Below, in pieces: positions 8,897 to 20,200 of a stretch of 36,278 nucleotides of DNA; the stretch's first letter is position 1, and each line of letters starts with the position of its first letter. The stretch is taken from positions 1 to 36,278 of the forward strand of contig JANQJH010000497.1 in assembly GCA_028281705.1 (NCBI GenBank), given 5' to 3'. Under the pieces are notes generated by a model, which saw only the letters and a program-made list of their open reading frames with translations, was not told the DNA's origin and did no database searches. The DNA is from Verrucomicrobiales bacterium. GTDB taxonomy: Bacteria > Verrucomicrobiota > Verrucomicrobiia > Verrucomicrobiales > DEV007. The translations under genes were made by a program, and so were the position numbers.

Positions 8897-9080
8897 GCAT
8901 TGATTTCTCCTGAGAGTCCAGACTCGTAATTCTCTCTCACAAGAAATCTTCCACAGTGCCCATGCTTGCGGCCGGGAATGTTCTTGCCTGAAATTCGCTG
9001 TCTTGTTATTCAAAGAAGTGAGGGATGCCCGAGTGAATCTGAGATTGGGGACGCTCCATAACGTGAACTCTCTACTGACT

Positions 9081-12000
9081 ATGAATGCTGCCAGAATCGC
9101 CTTGTTTTTCATGTTGCTTACCTCCTTCAACGGCCTCGGCCAAGGACCGCTGTTCTCGGAGGATTTCGAAGGCTTGACCTTGGGTCCCAATGTGGACGAG
9201 GGCGTTGGCGGCGAGATGGTATGGACCAATGAGCCGCCGGCGGAATGGACCATCGACAATAGCGAACTCTTCGGTGCTGACGAAGATGGCGTGGGCGTGA
9301 CGGAATGGAAAGGTTGGTCCTTTGCCAGCAAGGACTGGTGGGTTGAGGCGGCGGGAGACCAGCGTCGCTCCGAGTGGTCCGGCGGCACCGACACCGTGGC
9401 CATTGCCGATCCCGATGAATGGGATGACATCGGTGGTCCCGGAGGGCAGCAACAAGGGGGCTACAATACCTACCTGAGTACGCCGGCCATCGATATCAGC
9501 GGCATCGATGCCGGTTCCGCGGTGCTGAGCTTCGATTCGAGTTGGCGCCCGGAGTTCGATGATAACTATCATCAATCGGGCAATCTGCGAGTGTCCTTCG
9601 ATGGCGGCGAGCCGGTGGAACTGTTTGAATGGCTGTCGGATTCGAGTTCGCCTAACTACAAGGATGAGGCGATCGATGAGCGGGTGACCGTGCCCTTGAA
9701 CAATCCCGAGGGAGCCCAGGAGATGGTCATCACGTTTGGCATGTTCGACGCCGGCAACGACTGGTGGTGGGCCATCGATAACATTGAAGTCAAGACGGGG
9801 GCGGTGATCACGCGTTTGGTCGCTCGGCCGAGTTCCTTGACTATGGATTTGGCGGATACGGGATCAAGCAAGATCGACACCAACACGCTCGAGCTCGAGA
9901 TCGATGGCGAGCCGGTGTCGGCGGCGGTGACCCGGGTGGAGGATCTGGTGATTCGGATCGTGCACACGCCGTCGCCTCCTTTTGCCGCGGAATCGACCCA
10001 TGCCTATGTCATCAACGCCAATGATGAGGCCGGCCAGCCGGTGCAGTTTGAGGGGACGTTTGAGATCTTGCCGACGAATATTTTCGCCGGCGGATTTTTC
10101 ACCACGCGTCAGGTTTGGGCCGACGGAGACCAGATCACGGATTCGGGATCCGCTGAGGCCGCGCTGAGCGGGGAACTCAACCTGCAGGGCGATGTCACGG
10201 TGCGGCATCCCATCGCGCACTTCCACGACAACTCCGGGCCGGCCATCCAGCCGGATCTCTCCATACCCTATCCGCTGTGGACGGAGCCGGATCAATTGGC
10301 GGAGGCCAACATCCTGGCGGGCGAGAGACTTGGCGGTGGTCTGGGTGACCGCGACCACTTTGCTACCGAGACGACAGGAGAATTCTTTCTCCGTGAGGGG
10401 GGGAACATCCTATTCGTCGTCAGCGTGGCCTACGGTTTTACGCTGGAGATCGACGGCGCCGTCGTTGGGGAGGATACGCATCGCTTTCGCAGCAACACGG
10501 TGATGGATGTCGATCTCGAAGCGGGCAAGCACACCCTTCGGCTGCTGCATTGGGCGGACACGGGGGCGGCCGGTGTCAGTCTCTTTGTCAGCCGGGCCCC
10601 GGATCTTGGCGCAGCGGATGAAGTGGTGGTCGACATCGACAGCTATGAAGTCCTGGCCGGCTTCAACATCCATGACGTGATCACGGGAGACACGGATGGC
10701 GATGGGATGGACGATTTCAAAGAGAACTTTTTCTTTGGCGATCTGAGCAAAGACGGCAGTGGGGACACGGACGATGATGGGCTTACCGATGGACAGGAGC
10801 TGGCCTCGCGTGCGGACCCGACGGTCAAAGATAGCGATGGTGACGGCTTGGAAGACGGCAACGAAGTCAATGATCTGAGCACGGATCCGGCAAACGCCGA
10901 CTCCGACGGCGACAGCCTAACGGATGGCAATGAAGTGAACGATCTGAATACCGATCCTAACAAGGCGGATACGGATGACGACACCTTCGATGATCATGTG
11001 GAGGTCGCTCTGGGCAACGACCCCCTGGACGGTGCCGATAAGCCGGATGCGATCATTGCGGTGAACCGAGGCGCCTGGAATGACGGCGCCACGTGGTCAG
11101 ACGGGTTGGCGCCGAGTGCGGGGAAGCATTACGTCGCGGTGAGCACGGTGTCTTCGAGGCTGCTCAGTGCGGCGGGAGCATTTGCTGGGGACTCCCTCAC
11201 GCTCATTGGACCGGACATGAATCTGGATCTCGTGCATGCGGGTGACGCCTCGGCAAACCTCATTCTGAACAATGCCAGCATCAACGCGAAGGGGGACCTT
11301 GGACTGGATGGGGCCCTGGACATCCGAGGAGATGTGTTGGTCGCCGTGGGCGCCAATGATCTGGAGCTCAAGTCCCGGTTAATGGGAACGGGGAATCTGA
11401 CCTTCCAGGGCGGGAACGAAATCGATTTTCAGGGGAGCATTGCCTTGACGGGGGCGGGGAGCACGTTTGCCGGTCCCGTCGACGTCATTGGCACGGACGT
11501 GGCGGGGATCACGGCGGGTTCGTTGGGCACGGGGTCGTTGCTGACGGCGAGCGGGGGCATCGACTTCGGCTACAATTATGCGAGTCCTACGGCCCTTCTG
11601 AAGATTCAAGGAGACAACTTTCGCCTTGTCCTGGGTGGCGAGATCACCATGGCGGACATTGTCGGTGTGGGGACCGACGGCGGTGTGCTCTTCAGTTTGC
11701 GTGAACTCGCGGGCGACGGTCCTTACACGGCGGAGAATTTGCTGGAGGTCTTTCAGTTAGACGAGGGCATTACCGGTGAGGGATCGATTGCATTGTTAGG
11801 CAGCGACAGCGATACGGATCTTGACGGTCTTCTGGACGCTTGGGAGAACGAGCACTTCGGAGACCTCGAGGCCACACCGGAGGGTGATCCCGACGGTGAC
11901 GGCTTGGCTAACCTGACGGAACAGAACGCGGGAACGGATCCCAACGAAGGGGATTCCGACGGGGACACCCTGACAGACGGCGAGGAATTCAACACGCACG

Positions 12001-13013
12001 GTTCAGATCCGTCCAAGGCGGACACCGATGGCGATGGGTTGGATGACGCGGCAGAAGTGGCCGCGGGGACGGACCCGCGAAGCGCAGATACGGATGGCGA
12101 CGGGGTGAACGATGGCGAAGATGCGGATCCCCTACAGTTTGACGCGGGGAACACCCTGATCGTACACTACGACTTCAACGAGGGGAGCGGGACCACTATC
12201 GGAAACGCCGGGTCGGGTCCTGATGGTGTGTTGGTCAATGCCCATGGGGGCGCCTGGGTTGCCAGTGGATCGCCCGATGGCAGTGGTTACCTCAATTTCA
12301 CCGCGGATGGCGCCACGGGAGCGGAGGCGCAACATGTCGCGACCGGCTTGGATGCCAGTGCCATTCCCGTCTCCGGTGAGGTGGATTATACCATGATGGC
12401 CTGGGTCCGTGCGGGTTCGACGGCGGGGGACAACATGATTTTCGGCCAATTGAGCGAAGACAACGTCTTGCACAATGGTATCCGTGGAGCGGCCTACCAC
12501 CAGGGACACTGGGGGAATGACATCACCGTGGGTTCGGTCGTGGTGGATGAGTGGCACCATGTGACCTGGCTCTATCAAGGTGGGGAGCAGAGCATCCTGG
12601 TGGACGGCGTGGAGGTCGGCAGCGGGGCTAGAGGCAGCCTCGCGGTCGAGAGCGAAATCGTTATTGGGGCGACGCGAGGCGACCAGGATCGGGATTTCGA
12701 AGGTGATCTGGACGATGTGAGGATCTACGCGGCGGCTCTCCCTGCTAGCGAAATTGCCAGGATCGCCGCCGGCGGTGGGGGGGACGTCTCTCCCGGTGAT
12801 CGGCCGGGGACGATCAGCGACGTGGTGAAAGCCGACGGCGGTGTCGGCGCCATTTCGTTTGGCTTCCCAGTGGGAACGACATTTGATGTCGAGTATTCGA
12901 CGGACTTGCAGACGTGGACGGTGATCGCTACCGATGTGACGGGTAACTTTGAGGACGGCGATGCCGGCCGGATCGGCAGCTCGGCGGGTTACTACCGTGG
13001 AGTGGCCAAGTGA
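9081..13013 (+). CDS. Giant secreted LamG / thrombospondin type 3 repeat / PA14-like exoprotein
   Basis: Signal peptide MNAARIALFFMLLTSFNGLG; PA14-like segment ('FTLEIDGAVVGEDTHRF..GKHTLRLLHWADTGAAGVSLF'); two DxDxDGxxD TSP3 blocks; C-terminal LamG ('YDFNEGSGTTIGNAG...VDEWHHVTWLYQGGEQSILVDG'). Confidence 0.85.
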   Translation: MNAARIALFFMLLTSFNGLGQGPLFSEDFEGLTLGPNVDEGVGGEMVWTNEPPAEWTIDNSELFGADEDGVGVTEWKGWSFASKDWWVEAAGDQRRSEWSGGTDTVAIADPDEWDDIGGPGGQQQGGYNTYLSTPAIDISGIDAGSAVLSFDSSWRPEFDDNYHQSGNLRVSFDGGEPVELFEWLSDSSSPNYKDEAIDERVTVPLNNPEGAQEMVITFGMFDAGNDWWWAIDNIEVKTGAVITRLVARPSSLTMDLADTGSSKIDTNTLELEIDGEPVSAAVTRVEDLVIRIVHTPSPPFAAESTHAYVINANDEAGQPVQFEGTFEILPTNIFAGGFFTTRQVWADGDQITDSGSAEAALSGELNLQGDVTVRHPIAHFHDNSGPAIQPDLSIPYPLWTEPDQLAEANILAGERLGGGLGDRDHFATETTGEFFLREGGNILFVVSVAYGFTLEIDGAVVGEDTHRFRSNTVMDVDLEAGKHTLRLLHWADTGAAGVSLFVSRAPDLGAADEVVVDIDSYEVLAGFNIHDVITGDTDGDGMDDFKENFFFGDLSKDGSGDTDDDGLTDGQELASRADPTVKDSDGDGLEDGNEVNDLSTDPANADSDGDSLTDGNEVNDLNTDPNKADTDDDTFDDHVEVALGNDPLDGADKPDAIIAVNRGAWNDGATWSDGLAPSAGKHYVAVSTVSSRLLSAAGAFAGDSLTLIGPDMNLDLVHAGDASANLILNNASINAKGDLGLDGALDIRGDVLVAVGANDLELKSRLMGTGNLTFQGGNEIDFQGSIALTGAGSTFAGPVDVIGTDVAGITAGSLGTGSLLTASGGIDFGYNYASPTALLKIQGDNFRLVLGGEITMADIVGVGTDGGVLFSLRELAGDGPYTAENLLEVFQLDEGITGEGSIALLGSDSDTDLDGLLDAWENEHFGDLEATPEGDPDGDGLANLTEQNAGTDPNEGDSDGDTLTDGEEFNTHGSDPSKADTDGDGLDDAAEVAAGTDPRSADTDGDGVNDGEDADPLQFDAGNTLIVHYDFNEGSGTTIGNAGSGPDGVLVNAHGGAWVASGSPDGSGYLNFTADGATGAEAQHVATGLDASAIPVSGEVDYTMMAWVRAGSTAGDNMIFGQLSEDNVLHNGIRGAAYHQGHWGNDITVGSVVVDEWHHVTWLYQGGEQSILVDGVEVGSGARGSLAVESEIVIGATRGDQDRDFEGDLDDVRIYAAALPASEIARIAAGGGGDVSPGDRPGTISDVVKADGGVGAISFGFPVGTTFDVEYSTDLQTWTVIATDVTGNFEDGDAGRIGSSAGYYRGVAK

Positions 13014-13108
13014 GCCTGCTTGACGTGCGGAATCCCTCGGTCGGTAAGTAGCCGGCGGGAGAGACAGACAGAGTTGTTGTTTTTCGGATTTTGCGCTTTA
13101 GTGACGGG

Positions 13109-13710
13109 ATGTCGGTTGCTGTTCAAGGGCGGAAATACCTCTCGCCGGAGGAATACCTGGAGATGGAGCGGGCCGCGGAATTCAAGAGTGAATACGCGGA
13201 TGGGGAGGTGTTTGCCATGTCGGGAGGAACGCTGCCGCATAGCGTAATCGCGGGGAATCTCTTATCGAACGTCCATCAGAGGCTAGTCGGGCGGCCTTGC
13301 CTGGTGCTTAACAGTGGCATGAAAGTCTGGATTGCGGAGGCGGACAAATTTGCCTATCCGGACATGTCGGCGCTCTGTGGGGAGCCGGAGTTTACGATGA
13401 TACCCGTGAGGTGATCACCAATCCAAGTTTCATCGCCGAGGTCCTCTCTCCTTCGACGGAGCTGTATGATCGGGGCGAGAAATTTCGGAAGTACCAACGG
13501 CTTGGCTCCTTGCAGGAGTACCTGCTGCTCTCGCAATCCGAGATGCTGGCGGAGCTTTACCGGCGCCAAGAAGATGGTACCTGGAACCTCCGGGTTGCGG
13601 ACCGGTCGGAAGACTTGCTGGTGTTACCCTCGATCGGCTGCGAGATCAACTTGGGTGCCCTCTACGAGAAGGTGGTGTTTGAGTCCGAGAACAAGCCGCG
13701 TGGGGAGTGA
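13109..13710 (+). pseudogene. Uma2 family (DUF820) endonuclease-like gene disrupted by a 1-nt frameshift
   Basis: MSVAVQGRKYLSPEEYLEMERAAEFKSEYADGEVFAMSGGT...PDMSALCGEPEFT in frame 2, continuing as DDTREVITNPSFIAEVLSPSTELYDRGEKFRKYQRLGSLQEYLLLSQ in frame 1; break at about 13394-13396. Confidence 0.85.
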
Positions 13711-13744
13711 GCGCTCTGAGGAGAGCGGAGTCGTCTCTCGGAGT

Positions 13745-14185
13745 TCAAGTTTTTGGGCGGAACAGGAGGCCGGTGGCGGGGCGGGTCAAGACTTCGAGCT
13801 GCCAGGCGAGGATGCCGAGGGCGCCGAGCAAGATGGCAGGCATGAACCGAGCGGGCACCTCAAATGGAACGGGATTGCCGAACCAATGGAGAAGGGCTGT
13901 GGAGCCGTTCACGGCGAGAGCGGCGAACACGAGGAAGAGCAGCGCAAGGAGGATGGTTTCGGCGATTGCCACCCAGCGAGCCAAGGGGGAACCGAGTAAC
14001 ATCCCGACGGCGACGAAAAGGCTCACGGCGCCGAGATTGACGGAGAGGACATCGCGTGAGTGGGCAATGATCATTTCCACCACGGCGACGGTGCCATGGA
14101 CAAAAAACAGGGCGACGACGATGGCCAGGGAGACGGGAAATCGAACCCGGTCTGGCGGTGAGAGAGACGAGTCTGGAGTTTCCAT
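13745..14185 (-). CDS. Hypothetical integral membrane protein
   Basis: 146 aa with about four hydrophobic helices; last gene of the minus-strand run. Confidence 0.7.
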   Translation of the reverse strand: METPDSSLSPPDRVRFPVSLAIVVALFFVHGTVAVVEMIIAHSRDVLSVNLGAVSLFVAVGMLLGSPLARWVAIAETILLALLFLVFAALAVNGSTALLHWFGNPVPFEVPARFMPAILLGALGILAWQLEVLTRPATGLLFRPKT

Positions 14186-14252
14186 GCCAACTCACTTTGA
14201 CCACCAATCGATCGCCGCGTTCAATCACGGCTACAGCGACGGCATGGGATCT

Positions 14253-17081
14253 CTACTCGAGAGGCTGAGCCAGTACTTGGCGCAAGGTTGTCAGGATCGT
14301 GGTATTGGTGATCGTGTCATCATCGACATCGTCGATAAATCGTTTGACGGTCTCCTCGGCTCCTTGCCAGAGACGGCCCAAGGGAGGCTGAAAAGCATCG
14401 GCCAAATCCTTGGGTTCGGGGAAGCCTTCGCGGATGGAAAGCATCCTGGCCGCGTGGGTGATGGCCTCGATCAAGGCTGCCCGGGCCTCGACTGAGAATC
14501 CGCCTCCATCTAGCAGGTGAGCCATTTTGACCTTCTTCCGAGCCTCCTCCATCTCCTGTTTGGCGCGGGCGAGTTCCCCTGCCCCGAGCCCGCGCTGTTC
14601 CGAGCCGAGCTCCGAGGTGAGGTGGCGGATGGCCCGCGTGGTGGATTGGAGAAGGCCGGACTTCTCCAACTGTTGAATGGCTTCGGCAGTATGCTCATCA
14701 ATGATCTGCAGCGTCGTTGGTTGAGCACCGGAATTCGGTCCACTCTGCAGCAGCGCTTGATGCTTCCGCTTGATTTGTTCTTCCACTTGCGGCGTGAGTT
14801 GCTTGACGATCACGATGAGTACGGAAGGCTCGTCAGATTGCAGAAAATGTTCTTCACACCGGACGAATTCCTTGGTGAGGGATTCCGCACAGGAACTGGC
14901 AAAGGCCAGTATGGGATCCTTGGCGAGTAAGGATGCCTTCTTCTTGGCGGCCTTTTGCTTCTTCTCCTTGGCCTTGAGTGTTTCGACCTTGGTCAGGACT
15001 TGATCGAGCTTTTCAACAAAAGCACGACCGCCGCCTTTGAGAGTGATCTTGTCGAGATCACCTTCAAGATCGAGAACGCCTTGCGCCAAATCGCGCTTGG
15101 CTTCCAGTGTTCCCAGCATCCCATGTTCAATGGTGTTCCGGGAGACGAGATTGATCACCGAAACGGCCCGTTTTTGGTGCTTACGCCAGGCCCGCGCGAT
15201 CCTTTGTTCCAGTTTGGCGGGATTCCAGGGGAGATCGCAATTGATGACGACACTGGCATTCTGTAAATTGAGCCCCACGCCGCCTGACTCGGAACAGAGG
15301 AAAACCCGGCAATCCGGGTCCGACTTGAAAGCGCGAATTTCCTCGCGCCGTTTTGGCTGAGGAACACTCCCGGTGTGCCAGGCGTACCCGATGCCCTTTT
15401 TGATGACGCGTTCACGAATCAGTTCCAGCATGCGCACCCATTCGGAGAAAATCAGGATTTTGACCTCCGGTTCACTGAGGTATTCGTCGAGGATGTGGTC
15501 GAGTTCCTCGAGCTTGGGGCAGGTTTTATCTTTGTCGTCGAGGATGTAGCAGGTGTCGCAGAGCATCCGCATCATGGCGAGTTCCCGCATCAGCCGCTCT
15601 TGTTCCTCCTTTCGCAAAGGGCGCGACTGGGCGATTCGTGTCAGTTTGGCCACGATTTCCGAGTGATAGGCGTAGGAGGATTGTTGCGTTTTGCTCATCT
15701 CCACGAAGTGATTCCGATCCGTTCTCTCGGGTAGTTCCGCCTCCACATCGCGTTTGAGCCGGCGGAGCATCACGGGCTTCACCCGTTCGTGGAGTTCGCC
15801 GAGATTGCAGTAGTCACTTGGCCGACCTCGATCATCAAACTCGTAGTACCTCCGGTTGAAGCGGAAGAGCGGTCCCAGGACGGAGGGATCGAGAAAATCG
15901 ACGATGGAGTAGAGTTCATCGATGCGGTTCTCAATCGGCGTGCCTGTGAGGACGAACGCGTAGCGGCTCTTGAGGCGCTTTACTGAGCGGGCAGTCAGCG
16001 TGTTCCAATTCTTGATCCGTTGAGCCTCATCAAGGACGACGATATCCGCTTGCAAGTATTCGTTGATGTCAAGGGCGTCGGGCCGGATCTGCTCATAATT
16101 GACCAGGGTGAAGAAAGGACTGCGATTTTGATAGGCGGATAGTCTCTTCAGTTTGGGGCCGTATACGATTTGATAGCTCAGATCGGTGAATTGCGTGATT
16201 TGTTCCTCCCACTCAGTTTTGAGGGACGCCGGCGCGACGATGAGAACGCGGTTCGCTTGACCCAAACGATGGAGGAGAGCGCAGGCGGCGATCGCTTGAA
16301 TGGTTTTTCCCAGGCCCATCTCGTCGGCCACCATGGCGCGTTCTCCAAAGGCGAGATGGAGCATGCCTTCCCGCTGATAGGGATAGAGGGGGACTTTGGT
16401 TTCTTGCCCGGAGTATTTGCCTCGTTGCACTCTCTGTTCATAGGAACGGCGTAGCGCGAGGTTTTCTTCGCTGCGGTGATGATGTTCGTACCAGTCTGAC
16501 ACTTGCCTCGAGATGCGAAGGCCCTTAACCTTGCAACTGGCAAGGGTTTCCAGGGCCTCTTCAATGGAGATATCGGTGGCCAGACGCCGATCGGTGCCAA
16601 AGAGGCGCCCCAAGACTCCTCTCAGCGATCTCCGCGAATCGACCTGGAGCGTCTGTCGATCGAAATCGACGATGACGTCGACCCGGTCGGATCCCGCGTC
16701 GACGGCACTATTGTATGCCCGTTTTCGCAGCCTGGATTGAAGGTAGAGAATGACAGCCTCCACATGCTTGCAGGTGCCCAACCCGTTGATTCGGAAATCC
16801 GTACAGGTGCAGTAGGTGCGGCGCGGTTCGATCGAGCGGAGTTCCACTTCATAAGTCATGCCGCTTGGGGACTGGACGTCGAAGTTGGAGTAGACCGGGT
16901 GTTCAGGCGTGAGGTTCTTGATCTTCGGTTTTTCATCCAGGGCCCTCAGGAGCCGCCGGTTCCTTTCGTCACTGTCACTCGTGCGCCAATCGGTGGCCGC
17001 GGGCAGCTTGATCTCGTCTTGAGGGCGAGCAATTTTCTTCTTGGTCTTCGGCTTTCGTTGGCGCTTGGTCTTGGCGGGCAT
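14253..17081 (-). CDS. SNF2-family DEAD/DEAH-box helicase with N-terminal SWIM zinc finger
   Basis: 'CTCTDFRINGLGTCKHVEAV' (SWIM CxCx(n)CxH), 'ADEMGLGKTIQAIAACALL', 'VLDEAQRIKN', 'LTGTPIENR', 'SGGVGLNLQNASVVINCDLPWNPAKLEQRIARAWR'. ATG at 17081 (MPAKTKRQRKPKTKKK) preferred over 17117. Confidence 0.93.
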   Translation of the reverse strand: MPAKTKRQRKPKTKKKIARPQDEIKLPAATDWRTSDSDERNRRLLRALDEKPKIKNLTPEHPVYSNFDVQSPSGMTYEVELRSIEPRRTYCTCTDFRINGLGTCKHVEAVILYLQSRLRKRAYNSAVDAGSDRVDVIVDFDRQTLQVDSRRSLRGVLGRLFGTDRRLATDISIEEALETLASCKVKGLRISRQVSDWYEHHHRSEENLALRRSYEQRVQRGKYSGQETKVPLYPYQREGMLHLAFGERAMVADEMGLGKTIQAIAACALLHRLGQANRVLIVAPASLKTEWEEQITQFTDLSYQIVYGPKLKRLSAYQNRSPFFTLVNYEQIRPDALDINEYLQADIVVLDEAQRIKNWNTLTARSVKRLKSRYAFVLTGTPIENRIDELYSIVDFLDPSVLGPLFRFNRRYYEFDDRGRPSDYCNLGELHERVKPVMLRRLKRDVEAELPERTDRNHFVEMSKTQQSSYAYHSEIVAKLTRIAQSRPLRKEEQERLMRELAMMRMLCDTCYILDDKDKTCPKLEELDHILDEYLSEPEVKILIFSEWVRMLELIRERVIKKGIGYAWHTGSVPQPKRREEIRAFKSDPDCRVFLCSESGGVGLNLQNASVVINCDLPWNPAKLEQRIARAWRKHQKRAVSVINLVSRNTIEHGMLGTLEAKRDLAQGVLDLEGDLDKITLKGGGRAFVEKLDQVLTKVETLKAKEKKQKAAKKKASLLAKDPILAFASSCAESLTKEFVRCEEHFLQSDEPSVLIVIVKQLTPQVEEQIKRKHQALLQSGPNSGAQPTTLQIIDEHTAEAIQQLEKSGLLQSTTRAIRHLTSELGSEQRGLGAGELARAKQEMEEARKKVKMAHLLDGGGFSVEARAALIEAITHAARMLSIREGFPEPKDLADAFQPPLGRLWQGAEETVKRFIDDVDDDTITNTTILTTLRQVLAQPLE

Positions 17082-17253
17082 GAAGCGACTCTGGATCAGG
17101 GTGGAGCGGTGGAACAAGCCAATTCATGGCTCGCTACCATGGCTGAATATCACGAGATCTTGTCGTTGTTACCAACCAAAGCGAGGCCGGTGACCCTTGA
17201 TGGTGAAGGCACCTTATCGGGGCGGACGAGAGTGTCCGCATCACTGGGGGCTT

Positions 17254-20200
17254 CTACTCCCGGTTGATCTTCAAACGGAGGAAATCCGAATTGCCGGGCT
17301 CAATCTCGAAGCGAATGGTGACTGCTTCGTAAGCGTCGTCGTCTGCAAGAGGTTGAACCGTTTCCGTCGCTCCGGACAAGGCGCTCCAGGATTCGAGATC
17401 GCCGGAGATCTCCGGGGTGACGGTGAGGCCTTCTTCCACGGCGCGCTCGAAACTGAGGATCAAATTGGTTTCTCCTTGCAGCGTCACTTCCAATCCTCGG
17501 ACGGCTTGGGCTTCGCCCAGTTGGGGATCTGCGGTGGAGGTGACGGTGATCTCACCACGTCCCACGGGGGCAAAGATGGAGCCGGTACTTCCGAGAACGT
17601 CGACGCCTTGGAGGGTGAACACGTTTTCTCCGGGCTGAAGCGTTAGGTTGATTCTCCATGTCTCGAGATCGAGCCACTCGGGTGTGTATTTGTCTCCGGT
17701 CTCCACGTGAATCAAGCGATGCAAATTCAGGGCGCCAGTCCCTTCAACTTCAGCGGATAGGGTATCGACGACAAAGTCGGGGCCGCCTTCGGTGAGGATC
17801 TTGAAAGAGGTCTGGGGCGCCATGCGGTTGACCTGTGACTTGGCGTTCTTGGAACGGGTAATGACGTAGTTGAGGTGGGCGTTGAAATTCTGGCCGGGCA
17901 AGAGTTCGCCAAAGTGGTTCGCCCACCGGGTCATGTAGGTTTCGTTGAAGGTCGTGGCAATGATGTTATGCACATGCGCCAGATACATGCGTTCGTAGGC
18001 CGGGTTTTGCAGAATCTTTCGCAGATCGGTATTCTCCGTGATGGAACGCGAGGCGTTGTGGGCAAAGTCCAGATCATGAGGGAAAAAGATGAACTTTCCG
18101 TCCGGGCGCTGGTAAAACATGCCGTTGTGCTGGCTGTTGGCTCCGTACTGGTCGCCCGAACCCGAGAGTAGCGCCAGGGCCATGCCTTGAAGCCAGCGGT
18201 CGACATCGACCAAGTCCGGCAGGGCTTCATGGAAGGCGTCGTTGCTCTTGGAAAACAACTTGGCGTATTCCATGATGGGGGCGAAATTGTCGCGTTTGCG
18301 GTTGTTCTTCAGGAGAAAGAGCCAGCGATAGTCCTCTTGATCGTCGCCCTGGTCACGCACTCCGGAACCAACGACGGAATCGGGTTGGGGACGCTTGTAG
18401 CCATCGGCATCGTCGGTCGTGGGATAATAGATCAATTCGTATTCGTAGAGGTCTCCCTCACTGCCATCTTCGAATTGGGAGTCGAGAAAGATATCTCCGT
18501 AGCGGGCTAACTGAAGCTCGGCCGCACCGGTATGCCGGTCCTGAGGGCTGATGACGTGAATGAGGTCGTTGTACTCGGCGGGGATGGCTCCGGAATGGGT
18601 CATCATCTGATTGAAAAGGATCTCGAACTGACCAAAGTTCACCCCCTCGGAGCGATCGATGGCGACCGTGCGGTGTGTTCCCCGGAAGCGTTGTTGGGTG
18701 GGAAACTTTACATTGAATCCCAGTCGCGGCGTGGTCACGCGGCCCCGTTCACTTCCCTTGAGCCGCACGCCGGCGTTGTAAAAGATCTCCTTCTCTTTGT
18801 AGATCACGGTTGCGGGAAGCCGGTCATTGCTCATCAGATTGATCGTTTCATGCAGCCATTCGGTGTGGCTCGGTGTCATGATGATGCGCATTGGATTCAA
18901 GCGTCCCTCGTCCAGGCGATCCGGTTGGAGAACCTGATAAAGGGCGCCCGATTCGAATCCCTCCTTGGGATAATGCGAGACCGCGCCCTGGCCATCGGAG
19001 GCTTCGACATAGAATTGGACCACGGCATCAGCATCCTGCGGGGGGACGGAAGCGGTGTAGACGCGGCCATCGTCGGTGGCCATGGGCTGTTCGCTGAAAT
19101 CGCTCCCATTGAGAGACCAGAATAGCTTGAGGCCGGTCACACCGTCCGGATCCGCCGCCTGCACGCTGATGACGCAGGGTTCGTCGGCTGTCGGGACGGC
19201 CGGTGCATGGGCCATGGCAGAGAGGGTGGGGCCGATGTTGTCGACCAGGCGCGAGTTCGGCGCTCCCGGTGTCCCCGTGGAGCTTGGCGTCTCCAGGATG
19301 GTCGTCTTGGCCAGGCGATTGAAATAGAGACGCGTCAATACCTGAGGAGAACCCCCGACAGGACGCGCGCGATAGCTGATCTCATAGGTCTCTCCATTGG
19401 TCACCCGGCCGCCTCCGGAAAAGGTGATCTCCACATGGTTATGCATGTGTTCCGTGCCCCCGGTGGCCACGAGGCGCAGTACATTGTTATCCGGGTCCTC
19501 GGGATCAGGGACGATCTCACTGTGCCGGTGATTGCCTCGTAGCCGCCAATTGCGGAGCGGCCCGCCACCGAAGATACTGGACTGAAAGGCGCTGTTGTTG
19601 ATGAGCGAAATTTTTCGGCCGTCGGGGTCTTCCACCACGCGGATATCGTCGATCAAGATCTCGCCTCGATCGAGGAGGCCGACGATAAACTCGCGCCACT
19701 GGTTGTCTGGGCCCACACGGCTGCGCTCGGCCACGCCACGATACCGGATCTCCTGCCATTGGGTTCGCGCACTCTCATCGCTCGGTGCCCAGGCCTGGGA
19801 ATTGGCATTGTCGGCCCGAGGGTCTCGCAGTTCGAGACTCGATCCGCCGCCGTCAGCGACTTTGGGCCAATCGCCGTCATCGAAGTAGGAAACTTCGTCC
19901 ACGATATTGCCATGGGCATCCACGAGTTCCACGTGACCGGATCCGTTAGGCAAGTTATCGTCGAAGCCGGTTTCGCCGTTCCCGCTCTCGATGACGACAT
20001 ACGCTCCCGGGTTCAGCATGGTGCCTTGGGGAAAAACGTAACTGATGTCGCCGTCTAATTCCCATCCGCTGAGATCGACCGGCGTGTCGCCGCGATGATA
20101 GAGTTCGATCCATTCCTCGTCGTTCTCCTTGAAGGGGAGGTCGTCCGTGCGGTACTGGGGGCGGTGATGGTAGAGGATCTCATTGATCACCACATCGTCG

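Noticed and set aside
10690-12140. DNA tandem repeat/satellite
   Set aside because: Repetition (gacacggatggcgatgg-like) is explained by coding of TSP3 DxDxDGxxD calcium-binding motifs; the same applies to 22040-22540 and 23330-23720.
13391-13411. Programmed ribosomal frameshift in Uma2
   Set aside because: No slippery heptamer or evident downstream structure; a simple 1-nt deletion is the more economical explanation.
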